64,000 bases of DNA from Sinosporangium album (GTDB lineage: Bacteria; Actinomycetota; Actinomycetes; Streptosporangiales; Streptosporangiaceae): NCBI RefSeq assembly GCF_900100605.1, contig NZ_FNCN01000007.1:62001-126000 (forward strand). The letters run 5' to 3'. Made by a program: the position numbers and the translations under genes. Below, one piece after another: positions 18,371-25,798 of this stretch. Numbering within the stretch: the first letter of the stretch is position 1; each line of letters opens with the position of its first letter. The notes below the pieces were generated by a model, which did not search any database, had not been told where the DNA came from, and worked only from the letters and a program-made list of their open reading frames with translations.

Positions 18371-18726
18371 GCAAGCCGGTGGAGACCCCGACGATGGGCT
18401 TCGACGGGGACACGACACAAGACGACGTCATGGAGGCGCTCAAGGACGTCGTCGACCCCGAGCTCGGCATCAATGTCGTCGACCTCGGTCTGATCTACGG
18501 CGTCTCGCTGGACCCGGGCGACAGCGGGACCGTGGCGACGATCGACATGACGCTCACCAGTGCGGCCTGCCCGTTGACCGACGTCATCGAGGAGCAGGCG
18601 AATGCCGCCTTGGCCGACCTGGTGTCGGACGTCAGGATAAACTGGGTCTGGCTTCCACCGTGGGGGCCTGACAAAATCACCGATGATGGCCGTGAGCAGC
18701 TTCGCATGCTCGGCTTCAACGTCTAG
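18367..18726 (+). CDS. sufT: SufT, DUF59/MIP18-family Fe-S assembly factor
   Basis: 119 residues. The domain core is VMEALKDVVDPELGINVVDLGLIYGV, with TSAACPLTDVIEEQ carrying the conserved cysteine and VWLPPWGPDKITDDGREQLRMLGF ending the protein. SufT proteins help deliver clusters to client enzymes. It is the last gene of the operon and is followed by a long hairpin. Confidence 0.92.
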   Translation: MSKPVETPTMGFDGDTTQDDVMEALKDVVDPELGINVVDLGLIYGVSLDPGDSGTVATIDMTLTSAACPLTDVIEEQANAALADLVSDVRINWVWLPPWGPDKITDDGREQLRMLGFNV

Positions 18727-18740
18727 AGTTCTTCCTTTCC

Positions 18741-18790
18741 GTACGGCTTGCGCTCACCCCACAGTGGGGCAGAAAGGGCGCAAGTCGTAC
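18741..18790 (+). terminator. long compound hairpin after the suf operon
   Basis: A 13-bp outer stem (18741-18753 with 18778-18790, one G-U pair) encloses a second hairpin, CCCCA-CAG-TGGGG (18757-18769). It starts 14 nt after the sufT stop. There is no U-run, which is normal for high-GC actinobacterial terminators. The stem could also work in the reverse direction or as an operator for the helicase gene. Confidence 0.6.
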
Positions 18791-18820
18791 ATGCATGATC
18801 GCGGTCTACCTCACAGCGGG

Positions 18821-18974
18821 TAGAGTGTCTGCGACCCCGTGATAGGCAGCCGCAACGACGGCTGCCCGCCGCCCAGAGTGGCGCATGTGACCGTGCGGCT
18901 CCCGCCGTACCGCTCTCGGCTCGTCCTTTCGCAGAAGTGACGCGCCGCGTCCTTCGACGAAAGGCACGATTTAC
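18821..18974 (+). promoter_or_regulatory. putative promoter and structured leader of the helicase gene
   Basis: TAGAGT (18821-18826) is a good -10 element with a weak -35. Transcription from it would give a leader of about 140 nt that holds a perfect 8-bp hairpin, GGCAGCCG (18845-18852) and CGGCTGCC (18859-18866) with a 6-nt loop. Long structured leaders are common on cold-inducible RNA helicase mRNAs, but no known family is recognised. Confidence 0.35.
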
Positions 18975-21065
18975 GTGACCATGCTTGATGTCAGCCTGCC
19001 CAGCGCCGACGACGAAGCGGCGAGCGCCGCCGCGGCCGCCGGCGAGGCTGCCTCCGAGGAGACCGCCTCCGAGGAGACGGCCCCCGAGCAGCCCGGCTTC
19101 GCCGAGCTCGGCCTGCCGCGCCCCCTCGTCACGGCGCTCGCCCGTCAGGGCATCCACAGTCCCTTCCCCATCCAGAGCGCGGCCGTCCCCGACGTCCTCG
19201 CCGGCAGCGACGTGCTCGGCCGCGGCCAGACCGGCTCGGGCAAGACCCTCGCCTTCGGCCTGCCCCTCATGGCCAACGTCGCCGGGGATCGCGCCCAGCC
19301 GGGCCGCCCCCGCGCGATCATCCTGGTCCCCACCCGTGAGCTGGCGCTCCAGGTGCACGACGCGCTGGAGCCCCTCGGCCGCGGTCTGTCGCTGCGCATG
19401 AAGACCGTCGTCGGCGGCATGTCCATGGGCCGCCAGATCGAGGCGCTGCGCCGCGGCGTCGAGGTCGTGGTGGCCACTCCGGGCCGCCTCACCGACCTCA
19501 TCCAGCAGGGCGAGTGCTCGCTCGCCGACGTGCAGGTCAGCGTGCTCGACGAGGCCGACCACATGTGCGATCTCGGCTTCTTCCCCGTGGTCAGCGCCCT
19601 GCTCGAACAGACTCCGGTCGACGGCCAGCGCCTGCTGTTCTCCGCCACGCTCGACGGAGACGTCGACAAACTGGTGCGGCGCTTCCTCAAGAACCCCGTC
19701 ACCCACTCCATCGCCCCCGCGACCTCGCCTGTCGAGACGATGGAGCACCACGTTGTCCAGGTCTCCCGGGACGACAAGTTCCCCATCACGGCGTCCATCG
19801 CCAACCGCGAAGGCCGCACGATCATCTTCGTGCGCACCCAGCACGGCGTCGACAAGCTCGTCAAGTCGCTGGCCCGTGTGGGCGTGCAGGCCGGCGGCCT
19901 CCACGGCGGCAAGCGGCAGAACCAGCGCACCCGCATCCTCTCGGAGTTCCGCGAGGGCGCTATCAGCGTTCTGGTCTGCACCGACGTCGCCGCCCGCGGC
20001 ATCCACGTCGACGACGTCAGCCTCGTGCTCCACGTCGACCCGCCGCAGGACCACAAGAGCTACCTGCACCGCGGCGGCCGTACGGCGCGGGCCGGCGAGC
20101 GCGGCACCGTCATCACGCTGGTGCTCCCCAATGAGCGCCGCTCCACCGACGCCCTGACCCGCCGCGCCGGCATCCACCCGTTCCGCCTCAAGGCAGCCCC
20201 CGGGCACCCCCGCCTCGCCGAGGTCGCCGGGGCCCAGGAGCCGAGCGGCGAGCCGGTGCCGGTGTGGGAGCCGCCGCTGCGCACCCCCGCCCGCGGTCGC
20301 CGCCGCGACGGCCGCGACGGCGGTTTCGGCGGCGAGCGCCGTCCGAGGCGCTTCCACGGCGACTCTTCAGGTGAGCGCGACTCGCGTCCCCGTTACGACG
20401 ACGACCGGCCCCGCCGCTCCCACCGGGGCGACGGCGGTTTCCGCCGCGACGGCGAAGGCCGTCCGGCGCGCTCCGGCCCCCGCGAGGGCCGCCCGTTCGG
20501 CGAGGGCCGTCCGTTCCACGACCGCGACAACTCCGAGGGCGGTCGTGACCAGGGCTTCGACCGCGGATTCGACGGCGGGCGCGACCGCGAGGGCGGCCGT
20601 GACCGTGGCGGATTCAGTGGATTCCGAGGCGAGCGCGGTCCCCGTTTCGGTTCCCGTGACAACGGCGGCCGTGAGCGCAGTGGCTCGGAGTCCGGGGGGT
20701 TCCGCCGCGAGCGGGGCGATTTCGACGGGCGCGACCGCGCCGAGCGCCCCGACTCGGGCTCGGGTGAGTTCCGCCGCGACCGGGGTTTCGAAGGCCGTGG
20801 CTACGAGAACCGCGGCCACCAGGGCGGCCGCGGATACGAGGGGCGGGGCGACCGCCAGGGCGGCGGCTCGGACCGAGGGCAACGCTACGGCCGCGACGGC
20901 GGTGGCCGTGAGCACACGGGCGACTTCCACCGCGACCGCGGCGAGAATCACCAGGACCGCGGAAGGGCCGACTGGTCCAACAGGGGTGGGGCCTTCCGCG
21001 CCTCCCCGAACGGCCGCTCCGGCTCACGCGGCAACGGCGGCGGCAACCGCCGCTTCGGCCGCTGA
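18975..21065 (+). CDS. DEAD-box RNA helicase with long RGG-like C-terminal tail
   Basis: 696 residues. The helicase core runs from about residue 25 to 400: GQTGSGKT (motif I), PTRELALQ (Ia), VLDEADHM (II), FSAT (III), DVAARGIHV (V) and HRGGRTARAGE (VI). From about residue 435 onward roughly 260 residues are dominated by R, G, D, E and F in RDGG/RGG/GRD repeats, a disordered RNA-binding tail much longer than usual. The likely role is RNA unfolding in ribosome assembly or mRNA decay, especially in the cold. GTG 18975 and ATG 18981 are both possible starts. Confidence 0.92.
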   Translation: MTMLDVSLPSADDEAASAAAAAGEAASEETASEETAPEQPGFAELGLPRPLVTALARQGIHSPFPIQSAAVPDVLAGSDVLGRGQTGSGKTLAFGLPLMANVAGDRAQPGRPRAIILVPTRELALQVHDALEPLGRGLSLRMKTVVGGMSMGRQIEALRRGVEVVVATPGRLTDLIQQGECSLADVQVSVLDEADHMCDLGFFPVVSALLEQTPVDGQRLLFSATLDGDVDKLVRRFLKNPVTHSIAPATSPVETMEHHVVQVSRDDKFPITASIANREGRTIIFVRTQHGVDKLVKSLARVGVQAGGLHGGKRQNQRTRILSEFREGAISVLVCTDVAARGIHVDDVSLVLHVDPPQDHKSYLHRGGRTARAGERGTVITLVLPNERRSTDALTRRAGIHPFRLKAAPGHPRLAEVAGAQEPSGEPVPVWEPPLRTPARGRRRDGRDGGFGGERRPRRFHGDSSGERDSRPRYDDDRPRRSHRGDGGFRRDGEGRPARSGPREGRPFGEGRPFHDRDNSEGGRDQGFDRGFDGGRDREGGRDRGGFSGFRGERGPRFGSRDNGGRERSGSESGGFRRERGDFDGRDRAERPDSGSGEFRRDRGFEGRGYENRGHQGGRGYEGRGDRQGGGSDRGQRYGRDGGGREHTGDFHRDRGENHQDRGRADWSNRGGAFRASPNGRSGSRGNGGGNRRFGR

Positions 21066-21101
21066 CATCGGCCCGCTGTGACGGTGGGCTGAGGCATCGA
21101 C

Positions 21102-21138
21102 GGACCCGGCCCGCACGGATCGACCGTGCGGGCCGGGT
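21102..21138 (+). terminator. strong hairpin terminator after the helicase gene
   Basis: Perfect 16-bp stem (21102-21117 with 21123-21138) and loop ATCGA, followed by TTGTCGTC. It begins 36 nt after the helicase stop. Confidence 0.8.
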
Positions 21139-21269
21139 CTTGTCGTCTGCGGTGTGTCCGGAGCTCGGGACCGTCGCGTGTCGCGCCACGAGCGTCCGGT
21201 GGCCTGCAGCCTGGCCATGGTGGACAATTCCCGGTCGATGTTCTCTGGTCAAGAGCCTAGGGTGGCCGT

Positions 21270-21608
21270 GTGGCCCACGCGAAGACCTCCTTTGTCTGCC
21301 TGCCCTGCCGTGCCTCCTACAAGCAGCCCTTCCCCGGCCCCGGTGACGGCGGGCGGTCCTGTGCTCGTTGTGCCAAGCCGCTGATTCACGTCGGTTCGGG
21401 CTTCGCGGCGCCGCGTCGGCGCGACACCGCGGGCTGGAGAACGCTCGCGGTGCTGCTGCGGGCGGGTGTTCGCTTCCAGATCGAGAGCTGCTCCGGCGGC
21501 CCCGGCTACCGCCCGCGCACACTCGGCGAAGTACGGGAGCGGGTGGCGTACGCCCAGGCCACCGGGGAGCCGCTCGCCCAGGCCCTGGTGCGCCGCGAGC
21601 TTCCTTGA
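21270..21608 (+). CDS. small conserved actinobacterial zinc-ribbon protein
   Basis: 112 residues. Two cysteine pairs, CLPC (residues 10-13) and CARC (about 31-34), form a zinc ribbon, followed by a basic segment and a helical C-terminus ending in GEPLAQALVRRELP. Homologues occur in many actinomycetes and are sometimes mislabelled as deoxyxylulose-phosphate synthase; function is unknown. The GTG start gives the typical VAHAKTSFVCLPC beginning. It stands alone with no obvious partner. Confidence 0.75.
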   Translation: MAHAKTSFVCLPCRASYKQPFPGPGDGGRSCARCAKPLIHVGSGFAAPRRRDTAGWRTLAVLLRAGVRFQIESCSGGPGYRPRTLGEVRERVAYAQATGEPLAQALVRRELP

Positions 21609-21975
21609 GCGGGCTTTCTCATCACGAGCTTTCTCACGCGGCCCTTCGTGCAACGCGTCACGCATCGTATGGTGCACCTCATCCCCGTGACTGCGCTCGT
21701 GATATGAAAATGGCCTCAATATCCTTCCTCTGTCCCCGTTTCCGTATTTGAGGTGGTCCTGGAGGTCGTGGTGGACCCGAGCACCCCCATTGCGTCATGT
21801 TCGCCGTTGGTGTCGCGGTATTAGAGGGCTAGTCCTCCTTCTTTGTTACAGATTCGCTAATGCACTATGAGTCCCAAATCGCATAGGGCATCATTTGTTG
21901 TGCGCATTACTCATATCTGTGCAGCTCAACTCGGCCAGATGTCTTTCTGCTGATCAGTCAACGTTTGGACTCTTC
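21609..21975 (+). promoter_or_regulatory. AT-richer gap with promoter of the lipoprotein gene
   Basis: TTGTTA (21843-21848), 17-nt spacer and TATGAG (21866-21871) form a good SigA-type promoter about 105 nt before the lipoprotein start. The stretch from about 21780 to 21975 is clearly AT-richer than its surroundings. I see no operator, gene or other structure in the rest of the gap. Confidence 0.5.
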
Positions 21976-22992
21976 ATGAGGCGATGCAAGGCCATAGTGT
22001 CGGCGCTGTCGGTGGCAGTCATGTTCGCGATGGCGGGCTGCGGGGGCGGTGAAGCCCCTAAAGCCGGTCCGAGCGAGGGAGCGGCGAAAACGAGCGGCCC
22101 GGAGAAGACAAAGCTGACGGTGGGCATCATGCCGATCGTCGACCTCGCTCCGTTCTACATCGCCAAAGAACGCGGGCTGTTCGCCCGCGAAGGGCTCGAC
22201 GTGCAGACCTATGAGTTGAAGGGGTCCGCCGAGGCCGTTCCCCGCATGAAGAACGGCACCATGGACGTCTCCTTCCTCGATTACATCAGCGCCATGGCGG
22301 CCCAGGACAAGGGAGCGATCGACCTCCGCCTGATCGCCGATTCCTATCACGCCGTTCCCGGCACCTTCCTGCTGATGTCCGGGGCCAAAGCGGACATCAA
22401 GGCGCCCGCCGACCTGAAGGGCAAGACCATCGCCGTCGCCACCCTCGGCAGCATCGCGACGCTCGGCGTGGAGGTCCTCCTCAAAGCCAACGGGATGTCG
22501 AAGAAGGACGTGAAGTTCACCGAGGTGCCGCTGCCGCAGATCCCCGCAGCCCTCGCGGCCGGCACCGTGGACGCGGGATGGATGGTCGAGCCGTTCATCA
22601 CCGTCGCCAAGGGCACAGGGGCGAAGACGGTCGCCGACCTGATGTCAGGAGAGACCGACCGGCTTCCCATCGCCACGTGGGGCGTCACAGCGGAATACGC
22701 CCAGAAGAATCCGCGGACGGTGGAGGCGTTCCGCCGGGTCATCACGGAGGCCCAGCGGATCGCCGCCTCCGACGAGAAACTCGTGCGCAAGTTCGTGCCG
22801 ACGTTCACTCACATCGAGGCGGCGACCGCGGAGAGCATGAAGCTCGGCACCATCCCCACGGCCCTTTCGGCCGCGCCGGTGCAACGCGTCGCCGACCTCA
22901 TGCACACCTACAAATACATATCGCGGCCGATCGACGTCACCATGCTGCTCCCGAAGAACCTGACGCCCGAGCCCGCCCCGGCCTCCCCCTGA
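21976..22992 (+). CDS. substrate-binding lipoprotein, NMT1/SsuA-like (NitT/TauT type)
   Basis: 338 residues. The signal peptide MRRCKAIVSALSVAVMFAMAGC ends in lipobox MAGC, so it is a lipid-anchored extracytoplasmic binding protein. The mature domain begins KLTVGIMPIVDLAPFYIAKERGLF, typical of binding proteins for nitrate, sulfonates, taurine or thiamine pyrimidine. No permease or ATPase gene is nearby, so it is an orphan. ATG 21976 is chosen from the signal peptide; no clear ribosome site precedes it. Confidence 0.85.
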   Translation: MRRCKAIVSALSVAVMFAMAGCGGGEAPKAGPSEGAAKTSGPEKTKLTVGIMPIVDLAPFYIAKERGLFAREGLDVQTYELKGSAEAVPRMKNGTMDVSFLDYISAMAAQDKGAIDLRLIADSYHAVPGTFLLMSGAKADIKAPADLKGKTIAVATLGSIATLGVEVLLKANGMSKKDVKFTEVPLPQIPAALAAGTVDAGWMVEPFITVAKGTGAKTVADLMSGETDRLPIATWGVTAEYAQKNPRTVEAFRRVITEAQRIAASDEKLVRKFVPTFTHIEAATAESMKLGTIPTALSAAPVQRVADLMHTYKYISRPIDVTMLLPKNLTPEPAPASP

Positions 22993-23116
22993 TCGCCGTA
23001 CGGCACAAGCCCCCGGGGCCCGCTTTCCGGGCTGCGCCTTCGGGCCGGGCTCTGGGACGGGGCTCGGCCCGGCGGCGCGGTTTCCGGGCCCCCACTACGA
23101 CCCCGGTAGCGCGAAA

Positions 23117-23148
23117 GCCCCCGGGGGCGCATGAGCGCTCCCGGGGGC
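23117..23148. terminator. hairpin between convergent lipoprotein and DUF5302 genes
   Basis: 13-bp stem with one mismatch (23117-23129 with 23136-23148) around loop CATGAG, very GC-rich. It can serve transcripts from both sides. Confidence 0.55.
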
Positions 23149-23171
23149 CCGGTGAGGGGGACGGGGACGGG

Positions 23172-23402
23172 TCAGCCGCCGCTCTTGCGGCGGAAGGAGC
23201 GCCTTCCCCCCGCCGGGCCATGGGTGCCATGGATCTTGGAGGAGCCTCTCCCGGTCCCCTGCCCACCCGCTTCGGCCTGGCGGCGCTTGCGCTCCAGCGC
23301 CTCCCGGAACTTGCGCTTCAACTCGTCCTCGGGGCCTTCGGCCGTCGTCTCCGCGGCCTCGGCGTCCTCCCGGCTCTCCGGCTCGGACACGGCGTCGGTC
23401 AT
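23172..23402 (-). CDS. DUF5302-family small basic protein
   Basis: 76 residues. An acidic N-terminal half ([20 protein letters not shown]) leads into [18 protein letters not shown], a charged helix, and a basic tail ending [10 protein letters not shown]. This matches the actinobacterial DUF5302 family of unknown function; nucleic acid binding is a guess from charge. The start at 23402 has a perfect AGGAGG 6 nt upstream, while the longer frame to 23510 has none. Confidence 0.78.
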   Translation of the reverse strand: MTDAVSEPESREDAEAAETTAEGPEDELKRKFREALERKRRQAEAGGQGTGRGSSKIHGTHGPAGGRRSFRRKSGG

Positions 23403-23523
23403 GCTGGCCTCCTGATCGAGGGCGGGTACCCGTACGGGGATCCCGCCCGGCGTCGTTCTCCGCCCATCCTGCCGCACGATGGCCCCCGGGCGGATCGAAG
23501 CCGACATCATCTCATGCTCTATT

Positions 23524-23553
23524 CGCCCGAGGTCGCCCGAGGTCGCCCGAGGT
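23524..23553. repeat. three tandem 10-bp repeats upstream of the WGR gene
   Basis: CGCCCGAGGT is repeated three times head to tail, 158 nt before the WGR protein start and after the DUF5302 start. No function is evident. Confidence 0.75.
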
Positions 23554-23710
23554 CGTTCGGGGGCGTCGGTGGCCGGGGATCTGGTCCGGCGGCGGGTGGG
23601 GGACGTGCGAGGGTGGGGGGCGAATCGGGGTAAACGATCGCGAATGTTGTCGGTGCTCTGCCGTACGCTTCCGAGCGACTGATCAACTACCGCTCATCCG
23701 GAGTGCCCCC

Positions 23711-25138
23711 ATGTTTCAGCAGTCCACCTATCTCGAGCTGTCCGAAGAGGGCGAAGGCGCCCACAAGTTCTACGAGGTCGTGCAGTCGGGCGTGGAGGTG
23801 ACGATCTCATACGGGCGCATCGGCGAGCGGGGCCAGGTCAAGACGACCTCCTTCCCCACGGAGGCGAAGGCGACCGCCGCGGCCTCCAAGAAGATCGCCG
23901 AGAAGGTGCGCAAGGGATACGCACCCGCGGTGCGGGGCATGCGGCAGCGCAGGGCCGTCACCCGGCGCCAGGTCGTGAGCCACACCTCGACGGCGACGCA
24001 GGCGCCCGTCCTGTGGCGTTTCATGAGCGGCGACTCGGCCTTCGGCGTCTTTGTCGACGATCGTCGCTGCTGGGTGGGCAACCAGGGCGGCGACGTCTAC
24101 ACGCTCACCCACGACGGGGAGGTGACCAGGAGGTTCCGCCTTCCCGACGGCGTGAAGTGCCTGGTGGGCGACGACTTCTGGATCTACGCGGGCTGCGACG
24201 ACGGCAAGGTCTACGATCTGAGCGGCAAGGTCCCCCGGGTGGCCTATGAGATCGCCCCCGACGTCGACATCTACTGGCTGGACATCTGCGACGGTGTGCT
24301 CGGGGTCTCCGACGAGGCCGGCAGGGTGACGGCCATCGACCACGAGGACGAGTTCCAGTGGGCGCGCAAGGGCGGGGGCGCCTGCGGCTGGATGGTGCGC
24401 TGCGACATGACCGCGGTCTACCACGGCGACTCTCGCGGCGTGTCGCGTTACGAGGCCAGCGACGGCGCCCCGACGTGGCAGACCCGGCTGCGGGGGAGCG
24501 TCTTGTTCGGCTGGCAGGAGGACAACGACGTTTACGCGGGATGCTCCGACAACGCCGTCTACCGCCTCGCCAAGGCCGACGGCGCCGTCAGCGCCGTCTA
24601 CCGCACCGACAGCACCGTCTTCTCCTGCGCCGCCGCCCCGGACGGCCGCTACGTCTTCGCCGGCGACGACCACTCCTCGGTGTACTGCTTCGACGCCGAC
24701 GGCACCCGTCTGTGGAAGCTCGCCACCGGCTGCGGCTCTGCCCTGTCGATGCAGTTCCTCGACGACCGGCTCTACATCGTCACCACGGCCGGTGCGCTCG
24801 CCTGCATCGACGCGAGCGAGGCCGCCGTCGAGCAGGCGACGCAGGGCACGGTGCCCGTGCCCGTCGACGTCAAGGTCGCCGCGACGCTCGCCACCGTGGA
24901 GCCCACGGCCGTGCTGGAGACCACCGACCATGTCGGCGACGGCATCGTCGTGGAGTGCGTCCGCGACGGTTCGGGCCTGCGCGTCCGCGTGGTCGGCTCG
25001 GGCTATCAGCCGTCGTGGAACGTCCAATTCCCCAAGGAGATCCGCGAGGCGGGGGCCCGCTATCTCGTCGAGGGGGTCCGCGCCGCCGGCAGGGGCGGTT
25101 TCTACCGTGCCTACGGCGAGATCAAGCGCCTTCTCTGA
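23711..25138 (+). CDS. WGR-domain protein with beta-propeller repeats
   Basis: 475 residues. Residues 1-80 form a WGR domain in which the name-giving tryptophan is tyrosine (SYGRIGERGQ at 33-42), followed by FPTEAKATAAASKKIAEKVRKGY. A basic linker leads to a seven-bladed PQQ/WD40-like propeller (about 100-370) with blades such as CWVGNQGGDVYTL, DVYAGCSDNAVYRL and YVFAGDDHSSVYCFD. About 80 C-terminal residues remain unassigned. WGR domains are best known from DNA-damage PARPs and from MolR-type bacterial regulators. The function here is unknown, and it is not in an operon. Confidence 0.82.
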   Translation: MFQQSTYLELSEEGEGAHKFYEVVQSGVEVTISYGRIGERGQVKTTSFPTEAKATAAASKKIAEKVRKGYAPAVRGMRQRRAVTRRQVVSHTSTATQAPVLWRFMSGDSAFGVFVDDRRCWVGNQGGDVYTLTHDGEVTRRFRLPDGVKCLVGDDFWIYAGCDDGKVYDLSGKVPRVAYEIAPDVDIYWLDICDGVLGVSDEAGRVTAIDHEDEFQWARKGGGACGWMVRCDMTAVYHGDSRGVSRYEASDGAPTWQTRLRGSVLFGWQEDNDVYAGCSDNAVYRLAKADGAVSAVYRTDSTVFSCAAAPDGRYVFAGDDHSSVYCFDADGTRLWKLATGCGSALSMQFLDDRLYIVTTAGALACIDASEAAVEQATQGTVPVPVDVKVAATLATVEPTAVLETTDHVGDGIVVECVRDGSGLRVRVVGSGYQPSWNVQFPKEIREAGARYLVEGVRAAGRGGFYRAYGEIKRLL

Positions 25139-25321
25139 ACCCGCCGGGCGGGGATCGCGAAGGTTTCTCTACCGTCTTTTGAGATCCCGCTCCGACCTTC
25201 CGTTGTCCGCGGTGGCATCGGCCGTTCCGCTGAATTCCGGATTATCGCGGTCCCTCTGCCAACCCGCCGACCTCGCCAACCGTCTTCCATGGTGTTCCAG
25301 CGTCCCGTTGTTGGAGGACCT

Positions 25322-25765
25322 TTGCGTCGCTCAGCCGTTCTTGTCGGCCTGCCGATGGCCGCTCTCCTCACCTATGCCCCGGCTGCTCAGGCCGCCGCCC
25401 CGAGCGTTCAGATCACGCGTGTCTATTACGACAGCCCCGGCTCGGACCGAGGGGGTAACAAGTCGGTGAACGGCGAGTACATCGTGTTCAAGAACACCAC
25501 GCGGCGCGCGGTGGAACTCGCGGGGTGGACCGTGCGCGACAAGAACGGCTTCCGCTATACCTTCGGCGACGTCACGCTGAGGCCCGGTAAGTCCGTGAGG
25601 CTGCGCTCGGGAATGGGGAACGACGGCACGTCGACCGTCTACTGGCAGCGCAAATGGTATGTGTGGAACAACGACAAGGACACCGCTTATCTGAGGAGCG
25701 CGACCGGGAAACTGATCGACTCGTGCTCCTACAATTCCTCCCGGGTCGACTACGTCAACTGCTGA
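25322..25765 (+). CDS. secreted lamin-tail-domain protein
   Basis: 147 residues. A TTG start preceded by GGAGG gives a compact signal peptide (RRSAVLVGLPMAALLTYAPAAQA) with an AQA cleavage site. The mature part is a single lamin tail domain: VQITRVYYDSPG, NGEYIVFKNTTRRAVELAGWTVRD, RYTFGDVTLRPGKSVRL and WNNDKDTAYLRSATGKLIDSCSY. Two cysteines near the end may form a disulfide. An ATG at 25289 in the same frame would add 11 residues. Such domains are found on exported nucleases and surface proteins; alone it is of unknown function. Confidence 0.83.
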   Translation: MRRSAVLVGLPMAALLTYAPAAQAAAPSVQITRVYYDSPGSDRGGNKSVNGEYIVFKNTTRRAVELAGWTVRDKNGFRYTFGDVTLRPGKSVRLRSGMGNDGTSTVYWQRKWYVWNNDKDTAYLRSATGKLIDSCSYNSSRVDYVNC

Positions 25766-25798
25766 TCCCCGCCCCGGGCCGACGCGGGGAGCGCGGCC

